Assembly: GCA_002050165.1 (NCBI GenBank)
Contig: MWSW01000014.1
Span: 145,371 to 209,370, forward strand
Length of the DNA: 64,000 bases
DNA from: Candidatus Tepidiaquacellales bacterium OLB4/UTCHB1
GTDB lineage: Bacteria > Bacteroidota > Ignavibacteria > Tepidaquicellales > Tepidaquicellaceae
Reading direction: 5' to 3'
In this document: positions 19,741 to 28,023 of the stretch, piece by piece
How the letters are laid out: each line of letters begins with the position of its first letter
Numbering within the stretch: the stretch's first letter is position 1
Position numbers and translations under genes: made by a program
The notes under the pieces: model-generated
Told to the model about the DNA's origin: nothing
The model's database searches: none
Seen by the model: only the letters and a program-made list of their open reading frames with translations

Positions 19741-20241
19741 TTGGATACTACCTTTCTACAAGAATTAGGTTTATGCAAATCTGACAGGTATAAAAACACC
19801 ATTCTGAAAATCCGATCCTTAATCAAATGCGAGCCTGATCTGACAGCGAACTTGTGCAATATCACGTCCGCATTGAAATATTCTTTTCCTGAATTCAGTT
19901 GGGTTGGATTTTATCTCAGAGACGGGCAAGCTCAGGATGAGTTAATATTAAATGCCTTTCAGGGTAAACCCGCATGCACAAGAATCCGCATTGGTAAAGG
20001 AGTTTGCGGGACAGCAGCGCTCTTAGGCGAAACAATTATTGTATCTGACGTTTCTGAATTTCCGGGACATATCTATTGCGATCCGGATTCAAAATCTGAA
20101 ATTGTTGTACCTCTTATGTTCAACGGAAACCTTTTAGGAGTTCTCGATATTGACTCAACCAGTTTGAGCGCTTTTGATAATTCGGATAAACTCTATTTAG
20201 AAATTCTGATTTCTGAAATAATATATATGTTCAATCCATGA
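19741..20241 (+). CDS. msrC: Free methionine-(R)-sulfoxide reductase (GAF-domain fRMsr)
   Basis: Reduces free L-methionine-(R)-S-oxide with thioredoxin-linked electrons in the cytosol. The 166-aa protein is a single GAF domain. All three functional cysteines are present with family spacing: Cys79 (QGKPAC), Cys89 (GKGVCGTAA) and Cys113 (FPGHIYCD), matching the 10- and 24-residue spacing of the E. coli enzyme. It ends with the conserved SEIVVPL and GVLDIDS strands. The start is TTG 19741, the only start codon that keeps the N-terminal helix. The stop overlaps the following HU gene as ATGA, so translation is probably coupled. Confidence 0.92.
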   Translation: MDTTFLQELGLCKSDRYKNTILKIRSLIKCEPDLTANLCNITSALKYSFPEFSWVGFYLRDGQAQDELILNAFQGKPACTRIRIGKGVCGTAALLGETIIVSDVSEFPGHIYCDPDSKSEIVVPLMFNGNLLGVLDIDSTSLSAFDNSDKLYLEILISEIIYMFNP

Positions 20242-20519
20242 ATAAAAAAAGTCTTCTGAATAAAATAGTATTCAAATCGAAATTTGACAAAAAGAAAACG
20301 GAAGATATATTTAATTTTATCTTCAATGAAATTTCCGGTGAATTAAAGCAACACGGCGCTGTTGATATTGAGGGACTGGGAAAATTTGAAATCAGGCACC
20401 GCGGCATTAAACGTGCAATTGATAAAAAAAGAAACCGTGAATACTTGATCCCCCCAAAAGATAAGATTTATTTTGTACCGGATGAATCGCTAATTGAAAA
20501 GATTAATCAGAAGAATTGA
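20238..20519 (+). CDS. HU/IHF-family DNA-binding protein
   Basis: A 93-aa protein starting at ATG 20238 with the complete HU fold. It has N-terminal helices (MNKKSLLNKIVFKSKFDKK), the GLGKFEIRHR strand in place of the usual GFGTF motif, then a basic arm (GIKRAIDKKRNREY) and the IPPKDKIYF strand that follows it. HU proteins bend and package DNA as dimers. It sits between the fRMsr gene (4-bp overlap) and a HU-TM-SPOR fusion (ATTGA overlap). It is an accessory HU rather than an obvious major nucleoid HU; partnership with the downstream HU domain is an inference. Confidence 0.88.
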   Translation: MNKKSLLNKIVFKSKFDKKKTEDIFNFIFNEISGELKQHGAVDIEGLGKFEIRHRGIKRAIDKKRNREYLIPPKDKIYFVPDESLIEKINQKN

Positions 20520-22648
20520 ATAAGTCAGAATTAATAAATAGAATTTCCAAAGAATTCAATGTCTCAGAAATTGAAGCATCGGAATTCTTTGAATCTTTTC
20601 TCGCATTATTAACAAAAACATTCCGAAAAGGGAAAAACATTAACATTTCCGGGTTTGGAAAGTTACGTACTTTTACAAAATATATTGAAGATGGCAGACG
20701 GGGTAAGTTTATTGCGTTCTCCCCGGTGAAGAAGTTAGCTGATGAAGTAAATAAAGATTTTAACGATCTCTTTGCTACCACTGTTGCCTTGCTTAACGAC
20801 AAATCCAGATTTGATCTCATCTCGTTGGAGGAACTTGAACCGGAAGAGGATAGCATCATTGTGTTTGATGACTCAGGATACGAGGATATTCCTGTCGAAG
20901 AATTTTTACCAGTGAATGAACTTGAAGAAACCGAACCGGATGAAGCAGTTAACGATCATATGCAGGATTTAATACTTGAAGAACTCACCACAGATGAAAA
21001 AGCAACCGATGTAGCCGGCGGAACACTTAAAGATCCCAGACAAGATTCAATTGTTGAAGAACTCACCACAGATAAAAAAGCAACCGATGAAGCCGAACCG
21101 GAAGCTTTGGATAATATTCAGCAACCAGATCAAACGGAAATGCCGGTTGACGAAGATGAACAATCCTTTGAAAATCCTTTGGAAATTCCCGGGTTCGACG
21201 AAGCCATTAATTCACCTGTTGATCCGATTGACAACGTTATAGAATCCGCACCTGAAATAAAAAGTGAAGCATCACCAATTGACGAAATCGGTAATGTACC
21301 AACGGAATCTAAGGAATTATCAAATACCATAGAAACCGATGCAGAAGCAACTGATGAAGAACAACCTGAAATTATTGCCGACAGAGATACCGAGATAATT
21401 CCTTATAAAGAAGAAATCATCGAGGAATTCACAGATCCCGATGATCTTCTCCCGAAAAATGTAAAAGATGACGTTATTGAGAACGTAATTCCGACTACTG
21501 AAGAACTTCCGGGATTAACGGACGATTTAATGGATCTCATTCGTGAAAGACGAAAACTTTTTCTCGAATCGGAAAATGGTGATACTGAGATACCCGAAAA
21601 AGAGCCGGAGCCGGATATACAGGTATCGGATAAGGATGAAAGAGTAGAATTTATAGATCGTGATGAATTAAGCAAGGTTGAAGAGGAAAGGGAAAAGTTT
21701 TTTGCCTCAAGGGAAGAGAAAAAAGAAATTACAAACATTCTTGAGGAATACGGAATTTACCGCGAACCGGTTGATGATTCACAAAACGAAGAAGCCGTTT
21801 CCGACAATACAACAGTTGAGAATGGAACTTCAAGTGATACACTTAGTCCGGAAATCTCCGCTTCCGGCGAGAATACAGTCACTGAAAATTCTGAGATTCC
21901 GACCGAACCAATAATCCCGCAGGATCTCAGAGCACTTCACGAAGAAATTTCATCTGATGCTCCGAAACAGGAACAAAGTCCGAAGCAATATGAAGGAACA
22001 CCTTACGATGAAGTATTTGAGGTCAGGTCAGAAACCGAAACTGTGAAACCCCGCCAGCAAAAACCGGGATACAATATCGGACTCAATAATGATCTACCAA
22101 AGGATAAAGAAGATTCGAGAATTTTTTCAACATCATTAATTATTCTAATTGCAATTATAGTGTTGATTTCATTGTTAACCTACGGTGTGTTTAAATTTGG
22201 CTTAATTGGATCTGAAAATGAACCTCAAAAAGAACCAATAATTGAAGACAGGTTGAGGGAGGATTTTAACGAAGAACCTCAGCAGGAAAACCAAACCGGT
22301 CAGAATCTACTAAAATCTGACGATACAACTAAAGTGTCTCAACAGGAAAACACAAAATCTGAAACAACCGACCAATTGAGGGAACTGGATTCGGGAGAAG
22401 AAGAACAAATTGCATTTCCAGAAGCAGGTGTAGTTTTAATCAATACAAGCAATGGTGCCTTTATTCAGGTTGGTTCTTACTCAAATGAAAATGTCGCAAA
22501 GCAAAAAGTTGACAATCTGAAACGAAACGGAGCTGATGCTTTTATCGTAAAGAGCGAACTTGAGCGGGGGATTTTTTATCGGGTAAGAATTGGAAAATTC
22601 AATTCGCTTGATTCCGCAAAACAGTTTGCTGTTAACAAACTTAAATAA
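20516..22648 (+). CDS. HU domain - acidic linker - transmembrane - SPOR domain protein
   Basis: A 710-aa protein from TTG 20516. Residues 1-85 are a HU domain (NISGFGKLRTFTKYIEDG). Residues 95-530 form a long acidic, low-complexity linker rich in Glu, Asp and Pro. One transmembrane helix lies near residues 537-558 (SLIILIAIIVLISLLTYGVF). A C-terminal SPOR domain (FIQVGSYSNENVAKQKVDNL, FYRVRIGKF) occupies about 645-710. SPOR domains bind denuded septal peptidoglycan, so the order predicts an inner-membrane protein with DNA-binding N-terminus in the cytoplasm and SPOR in the periplasm. Bacteroidota encode related HU/SPOR proteins whose role is still poorly defined. It converges with lnt (8-bp overlap). 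Confidence 0.88.
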   Translation: MNKSELINRISKEFNVSEIEASEFFESFLALLTKTFRKGKNINISGFGKLRTFTKYIEDGRRGKFIAFSPVKKLADEVNKDFNDLFATTVALLNDKSRFDLISLEELEPEEDSIIVFDDSGYEDIPVEEFLPVNELEETEPDEAVNDHMQDLILEELTTDEKATDVAGGTLKDPRQDSIVEELTTDKKATDEAEPEALDNIQQPDQTEMPVDEDEQSFENPLEIPGFDEAINSPVDPIDNVIESAPEIKSEASPIDEIGNVPTESKELSNTIETDAEATDEEQPEIIADRDTEIIPYKEEIIEEFTDPDDLLPKNVKDDVIENVIPTTEELPGLTDDLMDLIRERRKLFLESENGDTEIPEKEPEPDIQVSDKDERVEFIDRDELSKVEEEREKFFASREEKKEITNILEEYGIYREPVDDSQNEEAVSDNTTVENGTSSDTLSPEISASGENTVTENSEIPTEPIIPQDLRALHEEISSDAPKQEQSPKQYEGTPYDEVFEVRSETETVKPRQQKPGYNIGLNNDLPKDKEDSRIFSTSLIILIAIIVLISLLTYGVFKFGLIGSENEPQKEPIIEDRLREDFNEEPQQENQTGQNLLKSDDTTKVSQQENTKSETTDQLRELDSGEEEQIAFPEAGVVLINTSNGAFIQVGSYSNENVAKQKVDNLKRNGADAFIVKSELERGIFYRVRIGKFNSLDSAKQFAVNKLK
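20976..21089 (+). repeat. In-frame near-perfect duplication in acidic linker
   Basis: A 36-bp stretch (20976-21011) recurs 78 bp later (21054-21089) with a single G-to-A difference. It encodes EELTTDEKATD and EELTTDKKATD, so the repeat unit is 26 codons. This is a recent tandem duplication within the disordered linker. Confidence 0.88.
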
Positions 22649-24239
22649 CCTTCCGCTTTACCATAGCCACAATACTAACAAGAAATAACACCCCGCAAAT
22701 GTATGCCGATACAATTCCTGCAATATCTCCGTTCTTAGTATAAAATGTCTTTTCTTTAACGACTCCAATGTTCATCCCGATTGTAGTAGTTTCGTCTATT
22801 TGAGTTTTGATATGTTGATTTCCATACGGATCTATGAAACATGATATACCTGTATTTGCACATCTTGCAATCCACCTGCGATTTTCAATCGCCCTTAGAA
22901 CAGCGTATTGATTGTGTTGATATGTTCCGAAAAATTTACCCCACCAACCATCGTTCGTAATTATAACACTGAAGTCAGCACCCATATTTACATACCTTGC
23001 AAAGAAATCAGGATAAACTGATTCGTAGCAAATTGCAACATTGAATTTTTTATCAGATCCCGGTAAATCAAACAACAAAGTATCCTGACCTATCTGAAAT
23101 GAGCTCAGTCCAACGCTCCATTTCACAAGTGATTTCAAAAAACTCAGGTGATGTTGATAAGGCATACGTTCGCTACCAGCAACAAGTTTAAACTTATTGT
23201 GCCTTATATAAGTATTCTTGTCTTTTCCCGGTTCGACAAGTATAGCTGAGTTAAAAGTATCATATTTTTGTCCGTTGGAAAATTGTTTTGCATCTGGAGG
23301 AGAGTGTTGTGAATTGCGATAGAAATGTATATCAGCGCTTCCGACGAGCATAGGAATTCGGATTGAGTCAACATAGTTTTTTATCATCAGGTATTTTTCA
23401 TTGTAAAGATCCCATGAGAAATGAAATGGCAGAGCTGTTTCGGGAAATATTATCAACTGCACCAAAGAATCTTTTGATATAAGTTCTGATGATAAATTGA
23501 GATAATTTGTAATTAAGTCCTCCTGCTTCGCTCCCCATTTTTTCCATGGGTTAATGTTCGGTTGAACAATGCCGATATTCACCGTTCCTTCATCAGACTT
23601 CGAGCGGTATTTATCCGCTGCATCAGAAAACAAGTTATAAAAGTCAGGGATAAAGTAAATAACAACAACTGCAACTGCCAACGTTATAATTTTCAATCTT
23701 GAGTTATTCCAGTTGCCGGATTGAACCAGTTTAACTATGTAAAAAGTTATACAACCAATCAAACAAATCCAGTACGAAATCCCGAACATCCCGGTAAATT
23801 CGATATACTGAATTTTGTGTAAGTCGTATGTATGTGAATACCCTAGAAAAAGCCACGGAAAGTTTAACTGGCCAAACAGTTGGAAATATTCGTGGGCAAT
23901 CCAAATCGGTGGTACGAACCACAAATACAAGTATGGAAATTTTCTATTGGAAATATTTCTTCTGACAAAGAACAGAAACATCATACAAAAGACAAAAAAC
24001 AATGTATGAATTAAAATAGTAAGCGCACCTCCAATAATTAAAAAAGTATCCGCACCTTCTCTGAATCCGCTAAGAGCAATCCATGAAACTGACAATATCT
24101 CCCATGAAAAGAACAGGAGATACATTCTGGAAAACACCTGTCTGTAAGTTGAGCAGTTATCAAACTGGAAAAGTAAAAACGCGAAAGCGAAAAAAACAAG
24201 CGGACTAAAACTAAACGGTGGGAATGAAAAGCCAAACAA
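22641..24239 (-). CDS. lnt: Apolipoprotein N-acyltransferase
   Basis: Inner-membrane enzyme adding the third acyl chain to the N-terminal cysteine of lipoproteins. The N-terminal half has about seven transmembrane segments. The C-terminal half is a nitrilase-like domain with the Glu (IIFPETALPF), Lys (HNKFKLVAGSE) and Cys (AICYESVYPD) catalytic motifs. I list TTG 24239 as the conservative start, but the frame stays open for 21 more codons to a CTG at 24302. That CTG overlaps the TGA of the PAP2 gene, and the extra residues (SPLRLRLAFTGLLFGFSFPP) complete a typical Lnt first helix. The true start is probably upstream and non-canonical. The 3' end overlaps the HU-SPOR gene by 8 bp, tail to tail. 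Confidence 0.92.
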   Translation of the reverse strand: MFGFSFPPFSFSPLVFFAFAFLLFQFDNCSTYRQVFSRMYLLFFSWEILSVSWIALSGFREGADTFLIIGGALTILIHTLFFVFCMMFLFFVRRNISNRKFPYLYLWFVPPIWIAHEYFQLFGQLNFPWLFLGYSHTYDLHKIQYIEFTGMFGISYWICLIGCITFYIVKLVQSGNWNNSRLKIITLAVAVVVIYFIPDFYNLFSDAADKYRSKSDEGTVNIGIVQPNINPWKKWGAKQEDLITNYLNLSSELISKDSLVQLIIFPETALPFHFSWDLYNEKYLMIKNYVDSIRIPMLVGSADIHFYRNSQHSPPDAKQFSNGQKYDTFNSAILVEPGKDKNTYIRHNKFKLVAGSERMPYQHHLSFLKSLVKWSVGLSSFQIGQDTLLFDLPGSDKKFNVAICYESVYPDFFARYVNMGADFSVIITNDGWWGKFFGTYQHNQYAVLRAIENRRWIARCANTGISCFIDPYGNQHIKTQIDETTTIGMNIGVVKEKTFYTKNGDIAGIVSAYICGVLFLVSIVAMVKRKVI

Positions 24240-24298
24240 AAGGCCTGTAAATGCTAATCTCAGCCTTAACGGTGAAAAAAAAATTTTAAGAATTTCTT

Positions 24299-24844
24299 TC
24301 AGACGAATTTTACCTTTCTGTTAATCAACCTGAACAAATATAAAATTATATAGGCAAGAATCACACCGTAAAATGCACCGACCAAGATATCAAACGGATA
24401 ATGCACCCCCACGAATACTCTAGATAGTCCTATCAAAAGCGCAACGGAATATGCAACGCCACGGAATTTAGAGAAAAAAGCTGATATCAAAAACGCTACT
24501 CCGAAATTATTAACGGCATGGTTTGATGGCAATGAAAACGATCCGGCGCAACCAACCAGAAGATTCACATTTGGTAATGTTTTACATGGTCGAAGCCTTC
24601 CTAAAATCTCTTTGATATAATTGGAAGATTGATCGGCTGCAAAAACAAAAATCAGCAATAACACTACCAGTACCCTGCCTCTTGCACCACCCTTTATAAG
24701 TAGCCACAAAATGAAAAAAATATAAAAAATGTACCAATGCTTAACTTCGGTGATAAAGGGCATTACGGTGTCACAAGCAGGATTTGCGAGTGATTTATTA
24801 ATGAAATAAAAAAGCGATACGTCTATTCCGTTTAAAAAATCCAT
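24299..24844 (-). CDS. PAP2-family membrane phosphatase
   Basis: A 181-aa integral membrane protein. I take the ATG at 24844, which shares one base with the ispF stop (TAATG). The acid-phosphatase signature is present in order: KEILGRLRPC (motif 1, KxxxxxxRP), SLPSNHAVNNFG (motif 2, PSxH) and SRVFVGVHYPFDILVGA (motif 3, SRxxxxxHxxxD). About five transmembrane helices are seen. Such enzymes dephosphorylate undecaprenyl pyrophosphate or phosphatidyl phosphates. Its position between ispF and lnt fits recycling of an isoprenoid lipid carrier, but the substrate is not shown by the sequence. Confidence 0.88.
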   Translation of the reverse strand: MDFLNGIDVSLFYFINKSLANPACDTVMPFITEVKHWYIFYIFFILWLLIKGGARGRVLVVLLLIFVFAADQSSNYIKEILGRLRPCKTLPNVNLLVGCAGSFSLPSNHAVNNFGVAFLISAFFSKFRGVAYSVALLIGLSRVFVGVHYPFDILVGAFYGVILAYIILYLFRLINRKVKFV

Positions 24845-25323
24845 TATTTGTATATGAGGCAGGTTGAATATGCCTGGCAACCCTGTTTTTTTCCAACAAA
24901 TCCAATTCCTTCGGAAGTTGTTGCTTTAATTGAAATGTTTTCAGTTTTGATAATGGAAGATATCCTCTTCTTCATTTCAGGAATGTAACGATTAATCTTC
25001 GGTTCTTCGAGAATTACCATTGCGTCAATATTTGCAATCTTCCATTTTTTTGATTTTAAAAGTTTGTAACATTTCCCGAGTAAAACAAGACTGGATACAT
25101 TTTTAAATTCGGGATTGGTGTTTGGGAACTGGTGACCAATATCATCAAACCCCGCAGCGCCGAGTAGTGAATCACAAATTGCGTGTAATAATACATCAGC
25201 ATCCGAGTGTCCGGATAATCCGGTTAAATGCGGAATTTCAACACCACCAAGAATTAACTTTCTCCCCGTTGAAAATTTGTGAACATCGTAACCAAAGCCA
25301 GTTCTGATTTTGTTTATTTCCAT
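24844..25323 (-). CDS. ispF: 2-C-methyl-D-erythritol 2,4-cyclodiphosphate synthase
   Basis: Cyclises CDP-methylerythritol phosphate to MEcPP in the MEP isoprenoid pathway. The 159-aa protein has full family length. It shows the N-terminal GFGYDVHKF motif (Asp and His metal ligands), GGVEIPHLTGLSGHSDADVL with the second metal-site His, the GDIGHQFP-like turn (DDIGHQFPNTNPEF) and the C-terminal ATTSEGIGFVGKKQG signature. The start is ATG 25323. It heads the minus-strand run ispF-PAP2-lnt. ispG of the same pathway is encoded at 56640-58583. Confidence 0.95.
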   Translation of the reverse strand: MEINKIRTGFGYDVHKFSTGRKLILGGVEIPHLTGLSGHSDADVLLHAICDSLLGAAGFDDIGHQFPNTNPEFKNVSSLVLLGKCYKLLKSKKWKIANIDAMVILEEPKINRYIPEMKKRISSIIKTENISIKATTSEGIGFVGKKQGCQAYSTCLIYK

Positions 25324-25431
25324 TTTTCTCCAGTGAAAAATTTTTCGGGATCGGATAAAATTAACCGCTTCATTTTGTTGATAGAATTACAAATTTATTG
25401 AACAATTTGCTTTCTATAAGTCAAAGATAAA

Positions 25432-25809
25432 ATGTACAAAGTTAACTGGATTTTCATCGGAGCTTTTTTCGGATTTATTTCAGTTGCATTCGGCGCTTTC
25501 GGGTCGCATTTGCTCAAAGGGATTCTTTCACCTGAAAATTTTGAAATATGGGATACCGGTGTTAAATACCAAATGTTTCATGCTGTCGTGATAATTGTTT
25601 TAGGTTACAGAAAGGAGAAATATTCTTTGTCCTGTTTCCTTTTTACCATCGGAGTTTTACTCTTCTCGTTTTCACTTTATTTATATTCATACACAAATCT
25701 TAAAGCATTTGCAATGATAACACCGTTAGGTGGATTACTTCTTTTATCCGGCTGGTTAATATTAATGGTTCAATCTTTTGTTAAAAATGATCACTGTAAA
25801 GTTAATTAA
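25432..25809 (+). CDS. DUF423 family membrane protein
   Basis: A 125-aa protein with four predicted transmembrane helices. It carries the characteristic N-terminal segment (AFFGFISVAFGAFGSHLLKG) followed by WDTGVKYQMFHAVVII and a late glycine-rich helix (TPLGGLLLLSGWL). These motifs match the DUF423/YgdD family of inner-membrane proteins, whose function is undetermined. The start is ATG 25432. Its 3' end overlaps the following acetyltransferase gene by 23 bp, so the pair is likely co-transcribed. Confidence 0.87.
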   Translation: MYKVNWIFIGAFFGFISVAFGAFGSHLLKGILSPENFEIWDTGVKYQMFHAVVIIVLGYRKEKYSLSCFLFTIGVLLFSFSLYLYSYTNLKAFAMITPLGGLLLLSGWLILMVQSFVKNDHCKVN

Positions 25810-26221
25810 CCTGGAAGAACTTCTCCCGTTGCGGGCAAATATTTTAAGACATGGCAAAAAACCAAAGGAGGTAATTTTCCCCGGAGATGAAAATCAGGAT
25901 ACTTTTCATGTTGGTAGTTTTCTCTATGGTGAATTGATAACGATAGGTTCTTTCTACAACGAAAGCTACCCTTACGAAACCGGCTATGGATACCGGCTGA
26001 GATCTATGGCAAGTGTTCCGATACATCGCGGCAAAGGAGGAGGACGTTTACTTTTAGATTTTGGGATAAATAAATTAACCTCAATGAATGTTTTATATCT
26101 ATGGTGCAATGCACGTGAAAACGCCGTTGGATTTTATGAAAAAATGGGGTTAAAAAAAATTACCACCGTGTTTGAAATTCCCGGAGTAGGTCGGCATTTC
26201 GTAATGAAAATTCAATTTTAA
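25787..26221 (+). CDS. GNAT-family N-acetyltransferase
   Basis: A 144-aa protein. I take ATG 25787 (MITVKLINLEELLPLRAN) rather than the TTG 9 bp upstream. The acetyl-CoA-binding region is seen as RLRSMASVPIHRGKGGGRLL, the R/QxxGxG/A-type pyrophosphate loop, followed by LYLWCNARENAVGFYEKMGL, the usual N..A..FY...GF motif. The acceptor substrate cannot be deduced. It overlaps the DUF423 gene and ends 6 bp before queA. Confidence 0.87.
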   Translation: MITVKLINLEELLPLRANILRHGKKPKEVIFPGDENQDTFHVGSFLYGELITIGSFYNESYPYETGYGYRLRSMASVPIHRGKGGGRLLLDFGINKLTSMNVLYLWCNARENAVGFYEKMGLKKITTVFEIPGVGRHFVMKIQF

Positions 26222-26227
26222 AAGTAA

Positions 26228-27436
26228 ATGGAAACTGCTTTTCTCAACGCAAATGAATTTATATACAATCTCCCGGATGAAAAAATAGCATTATATCCTT
26301 TAGCTGTGCGCTCAGATTCAAAACTTCTCGTTTACAAAAAAGGAAAAATAACGGATAGAATTTTTCATGAAATACTTGATGAGTTTCAACGGGGGGATTT
26401 ACTGGTTTTCAATAATTCCAAAGTAATACCGGCAAGGATGTTTTTCGATTCCGGTAGGTCGAAACCAATTGAAATACTCATGCTTAAACCTGTGGGGAAT
26501 AAAAATTTTACCGATGCTCTCAACGACAAAAGTGCGTCAAAGTGGGAGTGTATAGTGGGGAATATGCGGAAATGGAAAACCAAGATACTTCATAAAGAAA
26601 TTCATACCGGAGAATGTAAATTTACTTTATCTGTCGAAATTGTTGACCGAAACGAAAGTTTCTTCATACTTGAGTTCAGGTGGAACAACGCCAATCAAAA
26701 TTTCGGTGATATTCTTGATTTAAACGGATTAACTCCGCTTCCACCCTATATCAGGAGAAATACAACATCCCGGGACAAGGAGAGATACCAAACCGTGTAC
26801 GCAAAACAAACCGGGTCAGTTGCCGCACCAACAGCAGGTTTACACTTCACAAATAATTTAATCAGAAAAATTGTAAATAGTGGCGTTAATATAACTGAGC
26901 TTACATTACACGTAGGTGCGGGTACGTTTAAACCAATTCTTGTTGATAACGTGTTTAATCACAAAATGCATTCGGAATTTGTAACAATTTCAAAAACATT
27001 TTTGCTTGCGTTATTAAACGCAGAGAATGAGGTTATTACGATAGGCACAACTTCTTTACGTTCCCTTGAAAGTGTAAAATTATTAGGAGCAAAACTAAAT
27101 TCCGGGATTCCCGGGCTACACGTAATGCAGGAAGATGGCCTTCGGAAAGAATTGATTTTTGCAAACCCGTTTAAATCCTATGAAAACCTTCTTAATTACT
27201 TAGAGAAAAATTCTATTGATGAAATTACTTTTGAAACATCGCTGATGATATATCCGGGCTATAACCTGAATACTTGTAAAGCGTTAATTACAAATTTTCA
27301 TCAGCCCTCAAGTACGTTACTTCTAATCATTGCCGCGATACTTGGTGAAAACTGGAAGATTTTATACGATTACGCATTAAAAAACGACTATAGATTTCTC
27401 AGCTATGGCGATAGCTCCCTTATTTATATAGGTTAA
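26228..27436 (+). CDS. queA: S-adenosylmethionine:tRNA ribosyltransferase-isomerase
   Basis: Transfers and isomerises the ribosyl part of SAM onto preQ1-modified tRNA, forming epoxyqueuosine. The 402-aa protein carries recognisable family motifs: YNLPDEKIALYP near the N-terminus, LLVFNNSKVIPARM, LPPYIRR, TVYAKQTGSVAAPTAGLHFT, ELTLHVGAGTFKPI and TNFHQPSSTLL near the C-terminus. It is somewhat longer than the roughly 345-aa E. coli protein, with an extra stretch around residues 90-130. queG, the next step in the pathway, lies about 4.4 kb downstream on the same strand. Confidence 0.95.
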   Translation: METAFLNANEFIYNLPDEKIALYPLAVRSDSKLLVYKKGKITDRIFHEILDEFQRGDLLVFNNSKVIPARMFFDSGRSKPIEILMLKPVGNKNFTDALNDKSASKWECIVGNMRKWKTKILHKEIHTGECKFTLSVEIVDRNESFFILEFRWNNANQNFGDILDLNGLTPLPPYIRRNTTSRDKERYQTVYAKQTGSVAAPTAGLHFTNNLIRKIVNSGVNITELTLHVGAGTFKPILVDNVFNHKMHSEFVTISKTFLLALLNAENEVITIGTTSLRSLESVKLLGAKLNSGIPGLHVMQEDGLRKELIFANPFKSYENLLNYLEKNSIDEITFETSLMIYPGYNLNTCKALITNFHQPSSTLLLIIAAILGENWKILYDYALKNDYRFLSYGDSSLIYIG

Positions 27437-27467
27437 TGTTAGCAGACACAAACAGCTATCAATTACA

Positions 27468-27498
27468 TTGTTAATCTTAACCCAAAAAGTTATATTTC
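27468..27498 (+). promoter_or_regulatory. Candidate Bacteroidota-type promoter before peroxiredoxin gene
   Basis: A TTG at 27468-27470 is followed after 20 bp by TATATTTC at 27491-27498, close to the Bacteroidota -33/-7 pattern (TTG, then TAnnTTTG). It lies 32 bp before the ATG of the peroxiredoxin gene. This is a weak motif match in AT-rich DNA. Confidence 0.25.
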
Positions 27499-27529
27499 AT
27501 GTTCTTTAAAACAAATAATTTATTAAGTT

Positions 27530-28018
27530 ATGTCAATTAAATCAGGGGATAAAGCTCCCGAATTCACGTTAAAATCGAAAAATGTAACCGGTGAAGTTAA
27601 AGATTATTCACTCTCGGATTTTAAAGGAAAAAATGTTGTGCTCTTATTTTTTCCACAAGCGTTCACCGGAGTTTGTACTGACGAAATGTGTTCTGTATCC
27701 AATGGTTTGAGCTCTTACAGTGACCTCAATGCAGAAGTTCTGGGAATCAGTGTTGATTCAGTATTTACGCAGGAAGCATGGGCTAAAGCAAACAATATCA
27801 CAATTCCATTATTGAGCGATTTCAACAAAAAAGTTATAAACTTATACGACACTTCATATCCTGACGGTGGATTTGTTTTTGATATGAACGGTGTTTCAAA
27901 AAGAGCTGCGTTTGTAATTGATAAAGATGGGATCGTTAGATATTCAGAGGTACTTGAAAACGCAGGTGATCTCCCGGATTTTGATAAGGTTAAAGAAACC
28001 CTTAAGAGCCTGAATTAA
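27530..28018 (+). CDS. Peroxiredoxin (AhpC/TSA family)
   Basis: A thiol peroxidase of 162 aa. The peroxidatic cysteine is Cys49 in PQAFTGVCT, matching the PxxxTxxC active-site signature. A second Cys54 (DEMCS) five residues later suggests an atypical arrangement as in BCP/AhpE-like peroxiredoxins. The N-terminal SGDKAPEFTLKS and the C-terminal RAAFVIDKDGIVRYSEV strand are standard. The start is ATG 27530. There is a 5-bp gap to ribF and a 93-bp upstream gap that may contain the promoter for the ribF-rpsO-pnp run. Confidence 0.92.
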   Translation: MSIKSGDKAPEFTLKSKNVTGEVKDYSLSDFKGKNVVLLFFPQAFTGVCTDEMCSVSNGLSSYSDLNAEVLGISVDSVFTQEAWAKANNITIPLLSDFNKKVINLYDTSYPDGGFVFDMNGVSKRAAFVIDKDGIVRYSEVLENAGDLPDFDKVKETLKSLN

Positions 28019-28023
28019 TCTGG

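Noticed and set aside
20238..20760. The two consecutive HU domains as one frameshifted gene
   Set aside because: Each has its own complete HU fold and a sensible stop-start overlap; the second continues into a different long protein. Separate genes fit better.
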